DNA of 64,000 nucleotides from Toxorhynchites rutilus septentrionalis (lineage: Eukaryota > Arthropoda > Insecta > Diptera > Culicidae): assembly GCF_029784135.1 (NCBI RefSeq), contig NC_073745.1, forward strand, positions 274,762,166 to 274,826,165, given 5' to 3'. The notes beneath the pieces are model-generated. The model was not told the DNA's origin. It saw nothing but the letters and a program-made list of their open reading frames with translations, and did not search any database. The translations under genes and the position numbers were made by a program. Shown piece after piece: positions 10,229 to 21,899 of the stretch (position 1 is its first letter; each line of letters starts with the position of its first letter).

Positions 10229-11526
10229 AAGGGTGTGTCACATCAAATTGCATCACGGAAAAAACGCTGTAGAAATTCGCCCAGTAGACCGATCCTTTTG
10301 AAAATTTTAGACAGTAAAATAAAAACTATTAAACAACTTTTGGCATTTTCTTTTTATTCATATTTCGAGCCCAAGCCCGTATGCTCGCACCTTCCTCCTT
10401 ACCCCGTCCATAAGGTTCTGTACAACGTCAGGTTGTAGTTTTTTTTGAACAGAAATCCATTTTCTCTTGAAATCCGCCTCCGATTTGACAACTTTTGGGT
10501 TCTTCCGGAGGGCCTGCTTCATAATCGCCCAATATTTCTCTATTGGGCGAAGCTCCGGCGCGTTGGGCGGGTTCATTTCCTTTGGCACGAAGGTGACCCC
10601 GTTGGCTTCGTACCACTCCAACACGTCCTTTGAATAGTGGCACGAAGCGAGATCCGGCCAGAAGATGGTCGGGCCCTCGTGCTGCTTCAATAGTGGTAGT
10701 AAGCGCTTCTGTAGGCACTCCTTAAGGTAAACCTGCCCGTTTACCGTGCCGGTCATCACGAAAGGGGCGCTCCGCTTTCCGCAAGAGCAGATCGCTTGCC
10801 ACACCATGTACTTTTTGGCAAACTTGGATAGTTTCTGCTTTCGAATCTCCTACGGAACGCTGAATTTGTCCTCTGCGGAGAAGAACAACAGGCCCGGCAG
10901 CTGACGAAAGTCCGCTTTGACGTAGGTTTCGTCGTCCATTACCAGGCAGTGCGGCTTCGTCAGCATTTCGGTGTACAGCTTCCGGGCTCGCGTCTTCCCC
11001 ACCATGTTTTGCCTTTCGTCGCGGTTAGGAGCCTTCTGAACCTTGTATGTACGCAGGCCCTCCCGCTGCTTGGTCCGCTGGATGAATGAACTTGACAAAT
11101 TTAGCTTATTGGCGACATCCCGGACCGAACTTCTCGGATCACGTATAAACTGCTTAACTACGCGCTTGTGATCTTTTTCACTGACGGAGCATCCATTTTT
11201 GCCGTTCTTCACCTTCCGGTCGATGGTTAGGTTCTCGAAGTATCGTTTTAGTACTCTGCTGACCGTGGATTGGACGATTCCCAGCATCTTACCGATGTCC
11301 CGATGTGACAACTCCGGATTCTCGAAATGAGTGCACAGGATTAATTCACGACGCTCTTTTTCGTTCGACGACATTTTTCCAAATTTACGAAAAATTGACA
11401 GTGAAGCATGGCCAACGTGATCTATACACTCTTACCTGATTATAAGCGAAAGCTGAAGATATAATTCCTAAAAATTAAATTTCTACAGCGTTTTTTCCGT
11501 GATGCAATTTGATGTGACACACCCTT
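10229..11526 (-). mobile_element. ITmD37E mariner element, near-complete
   Basis: The element is 1298 bp, bounded by perfect 49-bp terminal inverted repeats (10229-10277 and 11478-11526, starting AAGGGTGTGTCACATC). It is flanked by TA dinucleotides (10227-10228 and 11527-11528), the target duplication typical of IS630/Tc1/mariner elements. It contains one transposase frame on the minus strand. Perfect repeats and a single stop codon indicate recent transposition. Confidence 0.95.
10358..11374 (-). pseudogene. ITmD37E (Tc1/mariner) transposase with one nonsense codon
   Basis: This is a cut-and-paste transposase of about 338 codons, the normal length for mariner relatives. The N-terminal third has paired helix-turn-helix domains (LSHRDIGKMLGIVQSTVSRVLKR, then SVRDVANKLNLSSSFIQR). 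The catalytic triad is visible: D in LVMDDETYVKAD, D in FWPDLASCHYS and E in LRPIEKYW. There are 37 residues between the second Asp and the Glu, which defines the ITmD37E family known from mosquitoes. The frame is open except for a TAG at 10852-10850 (codon 175); a GAG codon would differ by one base. The ATG at 11374 is chosen because the HTH follows at once. The protein is presumably inactive unless the stop is read through. Confidence 0.92.
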
Positions 11527-11528
11527 TA

Positions 11529-12702
11529 GTTCGACATTGTTGTAGCCCGTTACAGAGACGAACCAGCCTACGGCTGAAATTCTCTTCAATAAAGACAAAA
11601 AAAAATTTTGTGGCCCCAGTTATTTGAAACATCTTTGTAGAACAAAGTATTTTTCCTTCTCTTGAAATAATTGATATAACGCTTCCTCTAAGTTACGTTA
11701 GGATCAGCATGAAAAAAACTTTTTTTTTTGCTCCAACTTTTATATTTCAAATGCTACATGCAAACTGTCTTCGAAAGACTTTTAGAACTTACTAATACAA
11801 ACATTTTGCGATGCATTTGTCAATATCTCAACTCCACTCAAGTTATTGAAATTTCTTTTCCAAAAATACGCTCTTTTCATTTGTTTGTCATTCTTCTTGG
11901 GGCAAACATAAAAAATGTTTGTTGACGGAATTTGAAAGAACAAATTTCACTCTATAGAATATGTGATTTTCAAAACTATGTTATTTTTTTATGTTTGAGT
12001 AAATTGAAATTGAAATCATGAGTTTTTGGATGAAAACCCATCAATAACCTTGAGCAGGATTAAGATATTGACAAGACAATTTTGATGTACAATATTAAAT
12101 ATAAAAGTTAGAGTAAATAAACCCGTTTGTTCATGGTTACCGTAATGCAACTTAGATAGAAAGCGCTAAAAACAACTTTGTGCTAGATATTTATTCTCCA
12201 GATAAAAACTTTCTTCGACAAAGTTGTTATATACGATGGCGGTCCGACAAGTACTTAGCCTCATCGCCTGATAGTGTCAGTATCGCAAGAGAGATTACTA
12301 ATCGTGGTCTGAGGATTTTTTTCAATTTTATCTCGATTTGATTACTTTTTGACCACAGTGCGGTAAAATCTCCACTCCACTCTAGCGATAAAATTATAAA
12401 TTAAACTGTTTTCATACCGATATGATCAGGAAACATAGGATAGGGATTTGGATAAGACACAATCTCTCTAGAAACATTACTGAGATGTTATGATTCTTTC
12501 CTGTTTTTATTTTTCCTGACCACTGTGCGCCCTACATGTGCCTAGAAAGCATTTCTGAGGGGGTAATAATTTTCCCTTTTTATGAGTTTTTTTCTCACCA
12601 CTGTTTGTAAACAATACAGCAATTCCAATATGGCTGAAAGTGCATTTCATATGATTGTTTCACCTGGTATATACAGAGGCGCCTTGCCTAAGATCAACTT
12701 TG
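11529..12702. other. AT-rich DNA without recognisable gene
   Basis: No supported coding sequence, terminal inverted repeats or RNA gene was found. The DNA is AT-rich with short homopolymer runs, typical of decayed repeats. 12640-12710 forms the target region of the hAT MITE that follows. Confidence 0.4.
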
Positions 12703-12710
12703 CTGAAGAC

Positions 12711-13118
12711 TAGTGATGTCTAAATTTTTCATTTATTCGATTATCGACTAATCGTTGGGGCATTTTTCAATATTCGATTCATTCAAATAATCGTCTTTCA
12801 ATATTCGATTAATCGAGCGAATATTTTTTTCTTGTAATAATCACGTATCATGTTGTCATTCTGGTCGCGTGGTCTATCAGGTTGTCGATTTTCTATTATT
12901 GGATAAAAAAATGTTGGATAAAAAATTATATAGCCTAATTATTAACCTAAAAATGCATTAACCTTGAGAAAAATGCCTTCTTTCATTAATCGCGATTACA
13001 GTGACAATTATTCAATGTATTTATATTTTGATTTTAAATTATTCGATATAAAATTACTCGATTATAGTTTCAGATATTCGATTATCTGAATTAATCGAAC
13101 GATTAACTGACGTCTCTA
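12711..13118. mobile_element. hAT-type MITE with perfect 8-bp target duplication
   Basis: A 408-bp AT-rich element begins TAGTGATGTC and ends with the complement of TAGAGACGTC. It is flanked by a perfect 8-bp duplication CTGAAGAC (12703-12710 and 13119-13126), diagnostic for the hAT superfamily. Near both ends it is rich in ATTCGATTAATCGA-like motifs. There is no transposase, so it is non-autonomous. Confidence 0.85.
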
Positions 13119-13467
13119 CTGAAGACTCCATTCTTCTAGAGAGCACCTCATAGGAGCTATTAATTTCCTTCCGATTTGAGGGCTTAGGCTTATTGCGTTC
13201 AAGACGGGTCTATGGTACTAGGTGAGGCCGTTTCGTCACTAAGTTGGTTAGGGGAGCGGTATATGAAAACAGTACGAAAGAAAGCAGATGGGGAATTATT
13301 AGCTTGAAGCGTGAAAGAGACAGACTGATCACGAGCGAGCTTGGGCACAAGCGTATTGTGCTTTGTTTACCAACAAAACACAGTAGACTTCCAAGATGGC
13401 TGCAGAGTGTTAGTGTTAGTGTATAGTGGAAAACGTCGTAAAACTCGAGCTAGTGCTCTGAAAGTTA

Positions 13468-13655
13468 AGGCTGATTTAGACGATGCCAGTCAGCGCTCTA
13501 GTTGAAGTATCCAGTGAATAGAGAACAGATACTCTGTTCCAGTTAGAGGCCAATTACTTGTTCGATACTGGTACAAATAACTTGAACAGAGTGTCTGTTC
13601 TCTGTTCACTGGATACTTCAACTAGAGCGCTGACTAGCATCGTCTAAATCAGCCT
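13468..13655. mobile_element. Tourist-like (PIF/Harbinger) MITE
   Basis: A 188-bp foldback element with nearly perfect inverted arms of about 70 bp, each starting AGGCTGATTTAGACGATGC. It is flanked by TTA (13465-13467 and 13656-13658), the 3-bp target preference of PIF/Harbinger elements. There is no coding capacity. Confidence 0.8.
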
Positions 13656-13659
13656 TTAA

Positions 13660-14636
13660 CTTTTCATGTTCAATTCTCCGCAATGGTTTTGTTTGTATTG
13701 GTGAAAACATCTTTATTTTTCCGATACTGATGCCAGACAACATCATTGAAACAGATATGAAAACTCAATAAAATGTTTTTCTTGAGTCATAACGTTTCAT
13801 GTCATGAAAATCAATAGAATAAAATTGTGTTGATATCAATACAATTATTATTTTTACGTTTAATGGGTCTATAATGTAAGTATTAGAAACTTTTTTTTAG
13901 CAACATTAGTTAAGCAATTTGTATTGTAGAGCTCGGAAGACTGCCACGGCTGCGTATGCTTTCAAAAACAGTAAACGGAAAAGTATTACATTCAATCAAA
14001 ATGCCTCGACCAACGAAGAGAAGGGTTAAGGCTCTCCAACGTGAATATGTGAAAACAATACGATCAACGAAGGAAAATATTAAGGAAATATCAACATCGA
14101 GTTACTATGCGGAAGAACTTGTTATTACCAAAAGAGCCACGATTCGCATGTGTTATAAATTTGCTCATGTTACGCTCGCGTATAATCAGAATTTTATTTC
14201 ATATGCAAATGCACCTTATATATATATATATATTTATATTTGCAATTGTTCATCGGAACATATCTTTCAGACATTTTATTTGAGTATTGAATTGTAATTT
14301 TTTTTTCAAATGTATTCGAAGACTCGTGTCAATGAAGCGCCACACAGTCTGATAAGTGAATTGATCTATTTACGTGTGCTTTGCTCTTCTGTCACAAAGA
14401 CTATTATCCCATTTTTACACGGGGTTTTACCTATACTACTACAATGGCTAGCTTCCACCTTCACCTTAATCTTTTTTGGTCATTAAACAGTGTATCATTA
14501 TTCAAAATGGTACTTTTTCGCGAAATTAATGTGGTTTTTGGTTACAATAGAGCCTTTTCTTTCATTTGGTTACCATAAAAATTAGTTTACAAATTCATAT
14601 TTATGGTGAAAAACTAAAAATATGTTTGATTACATT
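13660..14636. other. Unassigned AT-rich stretch
   Basis: A 113-codon frame at 13956-14297 has a basic start (MPRPTKRRVKALQREYVKTI) but ends across a TA microsatellite (14218-14234) and shows no recognised family, so it is not called. Nothing else is supportable. Confidence 0.3.
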
Positions 14637-14637
14637 T

Positions 14638-14966
14638 GTCTCAAATTCCGAACACCCAAAATGCATTTTTTTTAAATCATACTTTTGAGCTACTAGACCG
14701 ATTCAGATGATCGATATATCAAATCAAAGCGAATTAGCTATTATTCTTTGGAAAAATATAATATTCCCAAAAATTTGGATATTGTGCTGCGAAACTTGAT
14801 TCAAATTCCGAATTTGCTAACGCGAACATTTTATCGCTGATTTTGACAGTCACTTTTTTGCAAATACTTAGTATTTATTATTCAATTATTGAAAATGTTA
14901 AAGTTCAGTAAATTTACATTTTAAAATGAAGTGTTCGGAATTTGAGACTGTTCGGAATTTGAGAGA
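14638..14966. repeat. Inverted-ended AT-rich MITE-like sequence
   Basis: GTCTCAAATTCCGAAC (14638-14653) and its exact complement (14933-14948) bracket about 280 bp. The right end is followed by a second copy of TTCGGAATTTGAGA (14951-14964). An internal block (CTTTTGAGCTACTAGACCG...TTCAGATGATCGATATATCAAAT) recurs in diverged form at about 20517-20560. A target duplication is not clear. Confidence 0.45.
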
Positions 14967-14969
14967 AAA

Positions 14970-15842
14970 TGGTATTCAATTTTAAATTAGTCTTATTTTG
15001 TATGTGGTGTTTTTTTGTTCTTTTTTTGTCAATGAAGACTAAAAATTTTTCGATTCATTCGTCTCCGCAAATTACATACTCGAAAAATTAAGTAGGCAAA
15101 AGTTCAAAAGGTTCTCAACTGTACTTCGTCCAGCTACAGTATCTCTAATTCTCTTTCTTTCGATGCAACGCAAACTGCTTTACTTTCGGGGCCTGCAACA
15201 TTGAAATCGTTTTACTCTGATAATAATATTAAATTGAAAAAAATAATGACAATGGGCTTTATTAGTACTAACCATTGTTATTAATTTTTTTATTCTTTCA
15301 TTTATGTAGTATTTATTACACCACTTACTACCAATATATCTGGGAGTTTGAAAATATGTGGAATCGTTGGCTTCAGGAAACGCTCGGTTATGGCAATTGT
15401 ATGAAATGGTGGGTTAAAGTTACTAAAACAAAAATTCGTTCTTTTTTCATCTAGTGCGTATGGAAATCTGTTCTATCATTTATGTTATAATCCCAGTATG
15501 ATAACTGCCCAAAAATACTAATCCTTCAAAATCGGTTTTCGAGAACATTCGAAACAATCAACGACAAATACATATTTGCTTTTTTAATGATTTGAACGTG
15601 GAGATTGTTTCCAAAGCAAACACAAAACCGCCATTGATTCCATCCGACATTAGGATTGCACTCTAAAAAATCCTACTGAAATTACAAACATTTCTTCGGT
15701 GACTTCAAAGGACTGTACAACAGTAAAATTACGCAATCAAGCAACATCTGAAAAAATGTATTTGGCAATAAAATCATTCGTCTGCAGAAAATCTCCGAGA
15801 AACGAGTGTCGAAAAGAGTTTTTCTGAAGATTTCTGTAATTA
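14970..15842. other. Unassigned DNA
   Basis: No recognised coding sequence, RNA gene or terminal repeats. It forms the left flank of the LTR element starting at 15848. Confidence 0.3.
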
Positions 15843-15847
15843 TTGAG

Positions 15848-15979
15848 TGTGATATTCCCACAATCAACAACACACAACACTATCAATTGTTCAAAAACCG
15901 ACATCCATTTCTCTCTAAATGTAATAATCAACACACTCGTGCTGTCATACCAATTACACTCTAAATCTAGAATACCACA
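15848..15979 (-). repeat. 3' LTR of short LTR element
   Basis: 132 bp, TG...CA bounded, identical to the copy at 17801-17932. It directly follows the polypurine tract on the minus strand. Confidence 0.8.
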
Positions 15980-16548
15980 TCCTCCCCTCACATTAAAAAT
16001 AACGATACCAGAAAACACTGTACAAGAAACCTTATTCATTCATCAGCTTGATCGATCATATTAAAGAATCTCTGGGGTTTTCTGATCTGCTACGTGTCAA
16101 GGCGCTTCGTGATTGATTCTCCGTTATCTGGTAATGCACCTTCAGACGAACAGGACTTCTTAGGATCCTTTGTTAGTGATTCATGTGTTGTCAAAATGAC
16201 TGCGATATCTTTATGTTGATTCAGGAACTTCCTCCCGCGCTGTTTGAATAAAAATGAGGGTAAGTTTAGAGAAAAAAAACTTCGCTCGCATGTTTTCTTT
16301 AAAAAAATATCTTTTTTTTTTAAATTAACCTAATCCGCCAAATCGCTTGATTTCTCTCGTTAACTTCTATCCGAATATAATAAAAGTTGTTACCATTTGC
16401 CGTAATCCGTTCCAAATCTTGCTTAACTATATCGCTCATCTTAAAGTTTCATCGCGATCTCCCATGCAGAACATCTGATCAGCGTTTGAATAAATTCTTC
16501 CTTACGTTGCTCTGATTCCGCTCTGTGTAAATTGAGGGGCGAATTCTC

Positions 16549-16761
16549 TTAAAAAGGCTTGAACCGCCACGAACCCGATAGCACTTTTGATGCCGATTTT
16601 CCCTGCTTAACCTCTATCACTTTTGTTTCTTCCAAAACTCTACGCGATATACCGATCTCCACTAAAGTGATTCCTGGCCTTTCTCCATTCTCAACACTTT
16701 CCAGTTCTTCACTTGATTCCCCCGAAAACGAAATATCACTCACCCGCCAAAATCCGCTCAT
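16549..16761 (-). pseudogene. Possible gag N-terminal remnant in LTR element
   Basis: A 70-codon frame starts MSGFWRVSDISFSGESSEE, is acidic and Ser-rich, and ends at 16549. It occupies the place where gag would begin, downstream (minus strand) of the leader repeats. No zinc knuckle, protease or reverse transcriptase is present, so gag identity rests on position alone. Further minus-strand sequence at about 16240-16080 can be read as another short open stretch without a recognised domain. Confidence 0.35.
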
Positions 16762-17000
16762 ATTTACAGAAAATTAACATTAAATATTGTAAATATTCGC
16801 GTTTGCAAACTGCGACTGGTATCAGTGCAAGCAATTTTGAAATTAGGTTGAACGTCAACGCTGCTTATTTTCTTTTGTTTCATTTCATGAGCGGCAGTGT
16901 GTTTGTTTTCTGTAGTTATATAATTATTTCAATTAATTTATTTCGAATGTTTGTTCATTTCTTTTATCCATTCACTTGTATATGCTGCTATTGTGTATTA

Positions 17001-17408
17001 CCCGACTCAGCTGTTTTGTTGTAAACAAGTTGGCCTTGGGCTTGACCCGACTCAACTGTTCCTTGAGTTACATTCAATAAATTTTGATTGTTTTATTTTA
17101 TTTATTTGTTCAACCTCAACCCGACTCAACTGTTTTGGCCTAGAGCTATACTCGACTTAAAACTTTTAGTACAAGTTGGCCTTGGGCTTGACCCGACTCA
17201 ACTGTAACCGAAACTCGATGTATAACTTTTCTGCATAAGTTGGCCTTGGGCTTAACCCGACTCAACTGTTTCGGCCTAGAGCTATACTTGACTCAAAACT
17301 TTTAGAAAAAGTTGGCCTTGGGCTTGACCCGACTAAACTGTTTTGACCGTGATTTATATTCAGTGTGATGCTTTTTATTTATAAGATGCCCGACTCAACT
17401 GTTTTGAT
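17001..17408 (-). repeat. Leader tandem repeat of CCCGACTCAACTGTTTT units
   Basis: Seven copies of CCCGACTCAACTGTTTT (variants) start at about 17001, 17046, 17120, 17192, 17256, 17328 and 17389, mostly 63-75 bp apart. Several are accompanied by AAGTTGGCCTTGGGCTTGA and by CCTAGAGCTATACTCGACT. They lie between the primer site and the gag-like start of the short LTR element, so in its RNA they form a structured or protein-binding leader. Confidence 0.75.
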
Positions 17409-17800
17409 CTCAGTAAAATCATTTTTCTGGCATTCCTTCTCGTCAGTTTCATTTCGAAACACTGGAAATGAAGGTAATGAAGATAGTGGAGTAACGAGCG
17501 ATATCGCATGCACTGCCATAACCACCTTTCACATTGCAACGTCAATACTTGTGTCTGTTTCTTCCATATTCACATAGAATGCCATATTCACAATGACGCC
17601 ATCACATTTTGCTTACCAATCCTGATATACTTCTTCTACTACTCCACCTCGATTCCTAACTCATTGTTTTCATCTGTTTCCCCGTCCAAACTAGAAACAA
17701 AATTATTATTTATCGTTTGTCTTTTTTATCACTTACCAATCTGAGAATTTGAATAAAATCATTCTCCTATCCAGCGAATCTAGTATGGCAGGATCGCCAA

Positions 17801-17932
17801 TGTGATATTCCCACAATCAACAACACACAACACTATCAATTGTTCAAAAACCGACATCCATTTCTCTCTAAATGTAATAATCAACACACTCGTGCTGTCA
17901 TACCAATTACACTCTAAATCTAGAATACCACA
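17801..17932 (-). repeat. 5' LTR of short LTR element
   Basis: 132 bp, identical to 15848-15979. On the minus strand a strong splice-donor-like GTAAGT starts at 17736, about 65 bp into the leader. Confidence 0.8.
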
Positions 17933-18186
17933 TTAAGTGCAATTGAATGTAGTTTTATTTGAAGCTCATCGATGTAATATTTATAAAAAATGTATCGAAA
18001 GCATTCAAATGAAGAAACAACTAAATTTAGGCATACTTCTTCACTGAACTTTGACTGCGTGCGAGATACCAGTTCAGATATAGAAGCGAATATTAGAACA
18101 AAGGAAACAATAGTCAATAGTGCCTAAAATGCTCCAATTTGAAGAAAAATATTTTCAATGCGTTTAATTCCACAGAACGTAGATTT

Positions 18187-18863
18187 CTCGCGTAACTTTT
18201 GAAAAGGTCCTATGTAACAAATGTAAACAAATCGAGTTAATGGATGCACGCTATTAGTCTTCAATCATTGAATGCATTACAAAAATAATCGTTCACGTAT
18301 CTATTTTCTTCATCTTTTTATCGCCAATACAAAAAATATCCAATGTACAGATTCGGATTTTAAGCACCCGGCTGTTACTTCGGACGCCACTTTCCTCCGA
18401 TGCCCGAAACGTCCGAAGTAACAAAGCAGTCAAAACAACACGAAATCGTACTTCGGTCGTTTTGAGTTTTTGTTTCTTACAGTAGTTGTTATCGATTTCA
18501 GTTCAATTCAACGGGTGATAACAATAATAATATGTCTTAAAAACGAAATGCTGATTTTTGGATTGTTGTTTAGTAGTTAGTTTCAAATTCTTATCGTGCA
18601 ACGTAATATGTCCAATGTGCAAATGCGGGCAGTCAAAACGTCCAATGTAACATTTTTCGCTCCTTGGCTTCAACTTTAAACTCAAATCACGGAACAACAG
18701 CTACGATTGGTTTTGGAGAGCTATTCTTGATCGCTAGTGATGAGAGGAGCGATAAAGATCGATAACTTTTAAGACAATTCGCGGAATAATGTTCGGGTCT
18801 TCAACTTCGTTTTTCTCGAGTTGACGTAAATGTTACATTGGACCTTTTCAAAAGTTACGCGAG
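18187..18863. mobile_element. Inverted-repeat DNA element with TCCAATGTAAC motifs
   Basis: The ends are inverted copies beginning CTCGCGTAACTTTTGAAAAG (18187 onward and complement ending 18863), similar over roughly 50 bp. Both are followed outward by ATTT (18183-18186 and 18864-18867), a possible 4-bp target duplication. Several copies of GTCCAATGTAAC or its close variants occur inside (about 18333, 18609, 18640 and at both ends). There is no transposase. Confidence 0.6.
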
Positions 18864-18869
18864 ATTTGT

Positions 18870-20030
18870 CAAGTTTAATTACAAATATAAAGCAGGAAGA
18901 CTTATCGCTTGTGACTTCGACCAAAACATTGATCGTATTAGTAGGATTTTCCTCTTGGCTGTGGTGCAGATGTTGTAATCTAATCCCGGATTCAAAGCCT
19001 CATTGGAAAAAAAAACACAAAGGTCGTAATAACATTTGCTAATTAACAGAAATCTCACATGTAACATCCTAATCTTTCGTAGGACAAAGTGATCCTTAAA
19101 AAATTGCTCTCCGGTGCTGAGCACACCTAACGCAGCTGTTTAAAAGATAACGTCGCAAAATGTATGCTAAATTCGGGAAACATTTGTGAACGAGGGTACT
19201 GCCCATCAGAAAAGGTGGACTGAATCTGCTTCTTTCAGTACAGAGTTCTGCGCAGAAACTCTGTTTTTGAGTAGGTATTATAAAATTTTGGATAGCACTC
19301 GTTTCGTTGCGCCCTTCTAAAATTATTTGAAAAATCCTCTAAATATTCCGGTCATTTCATCATGTTATCAACATCCCACATGTACTCTGCCGATAGAAAT
19401 GTATCAGCAGTTCACCATGTCAAATTTACTCTCACGTAGACCTGTACCTATAACACAGAGATCAGTTTATGCTAAAATATGACGTAGCTTAGAAGTTGAA
19501 AACAATGATCATCTACTACCAATAGAAGCATGATCGCTCACCGTTTATGTGAGTTTCATGCAGAATACATATTTCAGAAATTCGATGATATGGAAAAATA
19601 TTCGACATAACCACCATTTTATGGATAAATATGGAGTACTCAAAATGGGCGGAAAGTTTGAGAATTCTTGAAAAATTTATTTTTCAAAACAGATATAAAT
19701 GTATTTAAAAAAAAAATGTTTTACGTGTCCACGTGGACATAATCTGTACCCCCACCCCCCCTCACCGTGGACAAGCGTGGACATGTTCGTACCCCCTACA
19801 CACACCCCCTCACCCCCCTTCTTAAGTTGTCCACGTGGTATGTGGACAGCCCCATATGTTTTGATGTTATTGTTTTTATAATCAATCCATTATTCTGGTG
19901 AATTATGATAATCGTCAATAAATGACGTAGTTGTCCCAACATTGTCGTGCTACACACGCTGCACCGATCCGCAAGCCATTGGGTGAGGGCAACATCGCTC
20001 AACAATACCAATTATAGCATAAAATGATAC
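18870..20030. other. Intergenic DNA with CCACGTGGACA repeat copy 2
   Basis: 19724-19850 is the second CCACGTGG-type repeat (GTCCACGTGGACATAATCTG, C-rich blocks, CGTGGACAAGCGTGGACA, TTGTCCACGTGG, TGTGGACA). No host gene is recognisable in the remainder. Confidence 0.5.
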
Positions 20031-20039
20031 ACTCCAATG

Positions 20040-20440
20040 AGCAAGAAGCATTTATTTGTAGCATGCATAAAATCGAATAGGTGGAATCCGGCCTTACGGT
20101 TACTTTGGTGATTCTATCAACTGATAAATGCCTGTAAATCAAGAATAATTCATAATACGCATCTAATCACATTGTGACCTTACGCCGAAACGTAGGCAAA
20201 CAGAATGCTCGTTGCGTTTTAGGGGAAAACGAGTGGCTAGTAATATCGAAAAAACATACCTATTTAAATCGTCAAATTGTTAACTTTTTTTTACTATATT
20301 CACTTTACATGTCCCAAACAAAACAATACTTGATAAATTTCCTGCCTAATGGTATACATCACAACATACGTCGCGATAACGATTTTGAGTAATATGTGTT
20401 TGAAGATTCTTAATGAATCGTCACATTTTTCGTGAGGGTA
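20040..20440 (-). repeat. Dispersed repeat, copy B
   Basis: Inverted relative of 2780-3230 (see copy A). Matching blocks include AACTGATAAATGCCTGT, AGAATAATTCATAATACGCATCTAATCACATTGTGA and CGTCGCGATAACGATTTTGAG. It is a non-autonomous element with unresolved ends. Confidence 0.55.
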
Positions 20441-21158
20441 ACCATTCCAATTTTTGGGTGGTCCGAAAAAACCCTTTTTTCCAATTTTTTCCAAAAATTA
20501 CTTTTGAAAAATTCATAACTTTTGAACCACTAGCCTGCTTCAGATGATCGACATATCAAATAAAAATAGTCGGTTTCGAAAAAATTTTTGGACATTGCGT
20601 TCTTAATTATTGATTGTATTTGTTTTTTTTATTTACATATTTTCGGGACCAAAAGCGCCTTTTTTAATATTTACACAAAATTATTAATAATTGTTTACAC
20701 AAAATATCTCAAAATCAGTGATATGGTCTTCTAATTTTTTAGTTATGATTTTTCTAAATTAACCGATAGTTCGAAATATATTTTTTTTCCTATTCTCAAA
20801 ATTTCACAAGAATCTCGAACGAGAATTGTGTCTGAAAATAATTTTATATTGTAATGAGAAGTTTTGGTTGAAGTACTAGGAAGTTTATAGTAGAAAGAAA
20901 TTGTAAAGAATCAACGAGAAGTTATACGAACCCACGAACGTTCGCTTAGTAAGAAAACATGAATGTTTGAAAGTATTCATATCAGAAAATCAATTTTGGG
21001 CGGGAGGAAATTCGCAGGGTCAGCTAGTACGACAATAATTCCAAAAGTGCACTTGCATTATCACCGCGATTTCTACGCTAACTCGTCAGAATTTGAATAG
21101 GGTACATATTTCACTTGTACCGAATTAACAAGAAACGAATACCATAAATTAATTTTAT

Positions 21159-21761
21159 TTACAATTCAAAATCATCTCGCATGTCGTTATACTCCAGCAC
21201 ATGTTTCCTGATCGCCGATCCGTCCACCCACGTCACAAAGTCCTCCAACGTTCGTGGCACCAGAAAGGCGGGATCTTTAACAACCTCTGCCCCAACTCGA
21301 ACGTGACCATGTTCGACCATCTGGGTGGCATGCTTCATGTTCTCTGACATTTTGTTTCTCAGCAAAACCACGGGAAGTCTTCGCCTGCAGAAGGACGAAG
21401 CGCTCAGCTTACTGGCGTTCTCCAGATCCCACTTCGTCGGAATAACGCCCATTAGGTATAGTTTTTCCAACAGCAGCCCACTCATCTCCGTTCGGAACGG
21501 ATGTTTGGGATCTATTTCGGCAATTTTTGCTGCCAATTCACGGATGTTTCGGGATAACTTATTGTATCTGCAAAATATCCAGAACGTTTACCAAAAATTA
21601 TTTGCTTTTTTTTACAAAACTTACGTGGTGTAATCTTCGCGCTTCTCGATGTTGTATTTTCGCATCACTTTCACTTCGTTCAGATTATTGGTTTCTTTCC
21701 AATTGAAGAAATCTACCTTTTTGAGCAATTTCTGCTCATGAAACTTCAACTTTCGTACCAT
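21159..21761 (-). CDS. Imp3: U3 small nucleolar ribonucleoprotein protein IMP3
   Basis: IMP3 is a component of the Mpp10-Imp3-Imp4 complex that binds U3 snoRNA to 18S pre-rRNA in the nucleolar small-subunit processome. The CDS is two exons, 21625-21761 and 21159-21567, separated by a 57-bp intron with GTAAGT donor and TTTGCAG acceptor, giving 181 residues, the usual family length. Family hallmarks are clear: start [30 protein letters not shown] across the intron, [13 protein letters not shown] leading into the S4 RNA-binding domain (about residues 105-165, with EHGHVRVG) and the C-terminal FVTWVDGS...[14 protein letters not shown]. An AATAAA overlaps the TAA stop (21159-21154), so the 3' UTR should be extremely short. 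The frame is intact and this is almost certainly a functional host gene. Confidence 0.97.
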
Positions 21762-21899
21762 TTTGAAATTATCGAATCCTCAGGAATCACTGAATCTTGG
21801 ATTTATATTTGGTAAACAGAGCAAGCATGTGTTTACCTGAGACTTGTTTACCTGTTTACTTCATGAAGTGACATTAGCGAATTGATCAACTGTGGCTGA

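Larger units (their letters stand above)
15848..17932 (-). mobile_element. Short LTR retrotransposon (non-autonomous), minus orientation
   Basis: Two 132-bp direct repeats (15848-15979 and 17801-17932), identical by my reading, begin TGTGATATTCCC and end AATACCACA. The 5-bp flanks are TTGAG (15843-15847) and TTAAG (17933-17937), a target duplication with one mismatch. On the minus strand the 5' LTR (17932-17801) is followed one base later by TGGCGATCCTGCC, a plausible primer-binding site, although no tRNA could be assigned. A purine tract GAGGGGAGGA immediately precedes the 3' LTR (15989-15980). The interior of 1821 bp is too short for gag-pol, so the copy is non-autonomous or deleted. Identical LTRs imply recent insertion. 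Confidence 0.8.

Noticed and set aside
13244..13426. 60-codon ORF MVRGAVYENSTKESRW
   Set aside because: No domain, near chance length, in repeat-rich DNA.
17001..17408. CRISPR-like array of regularly spaced repeats
   Set aside because: Eukaryotic DNA inside an LTR element, variable spacers that are themselves related, no cas genes.
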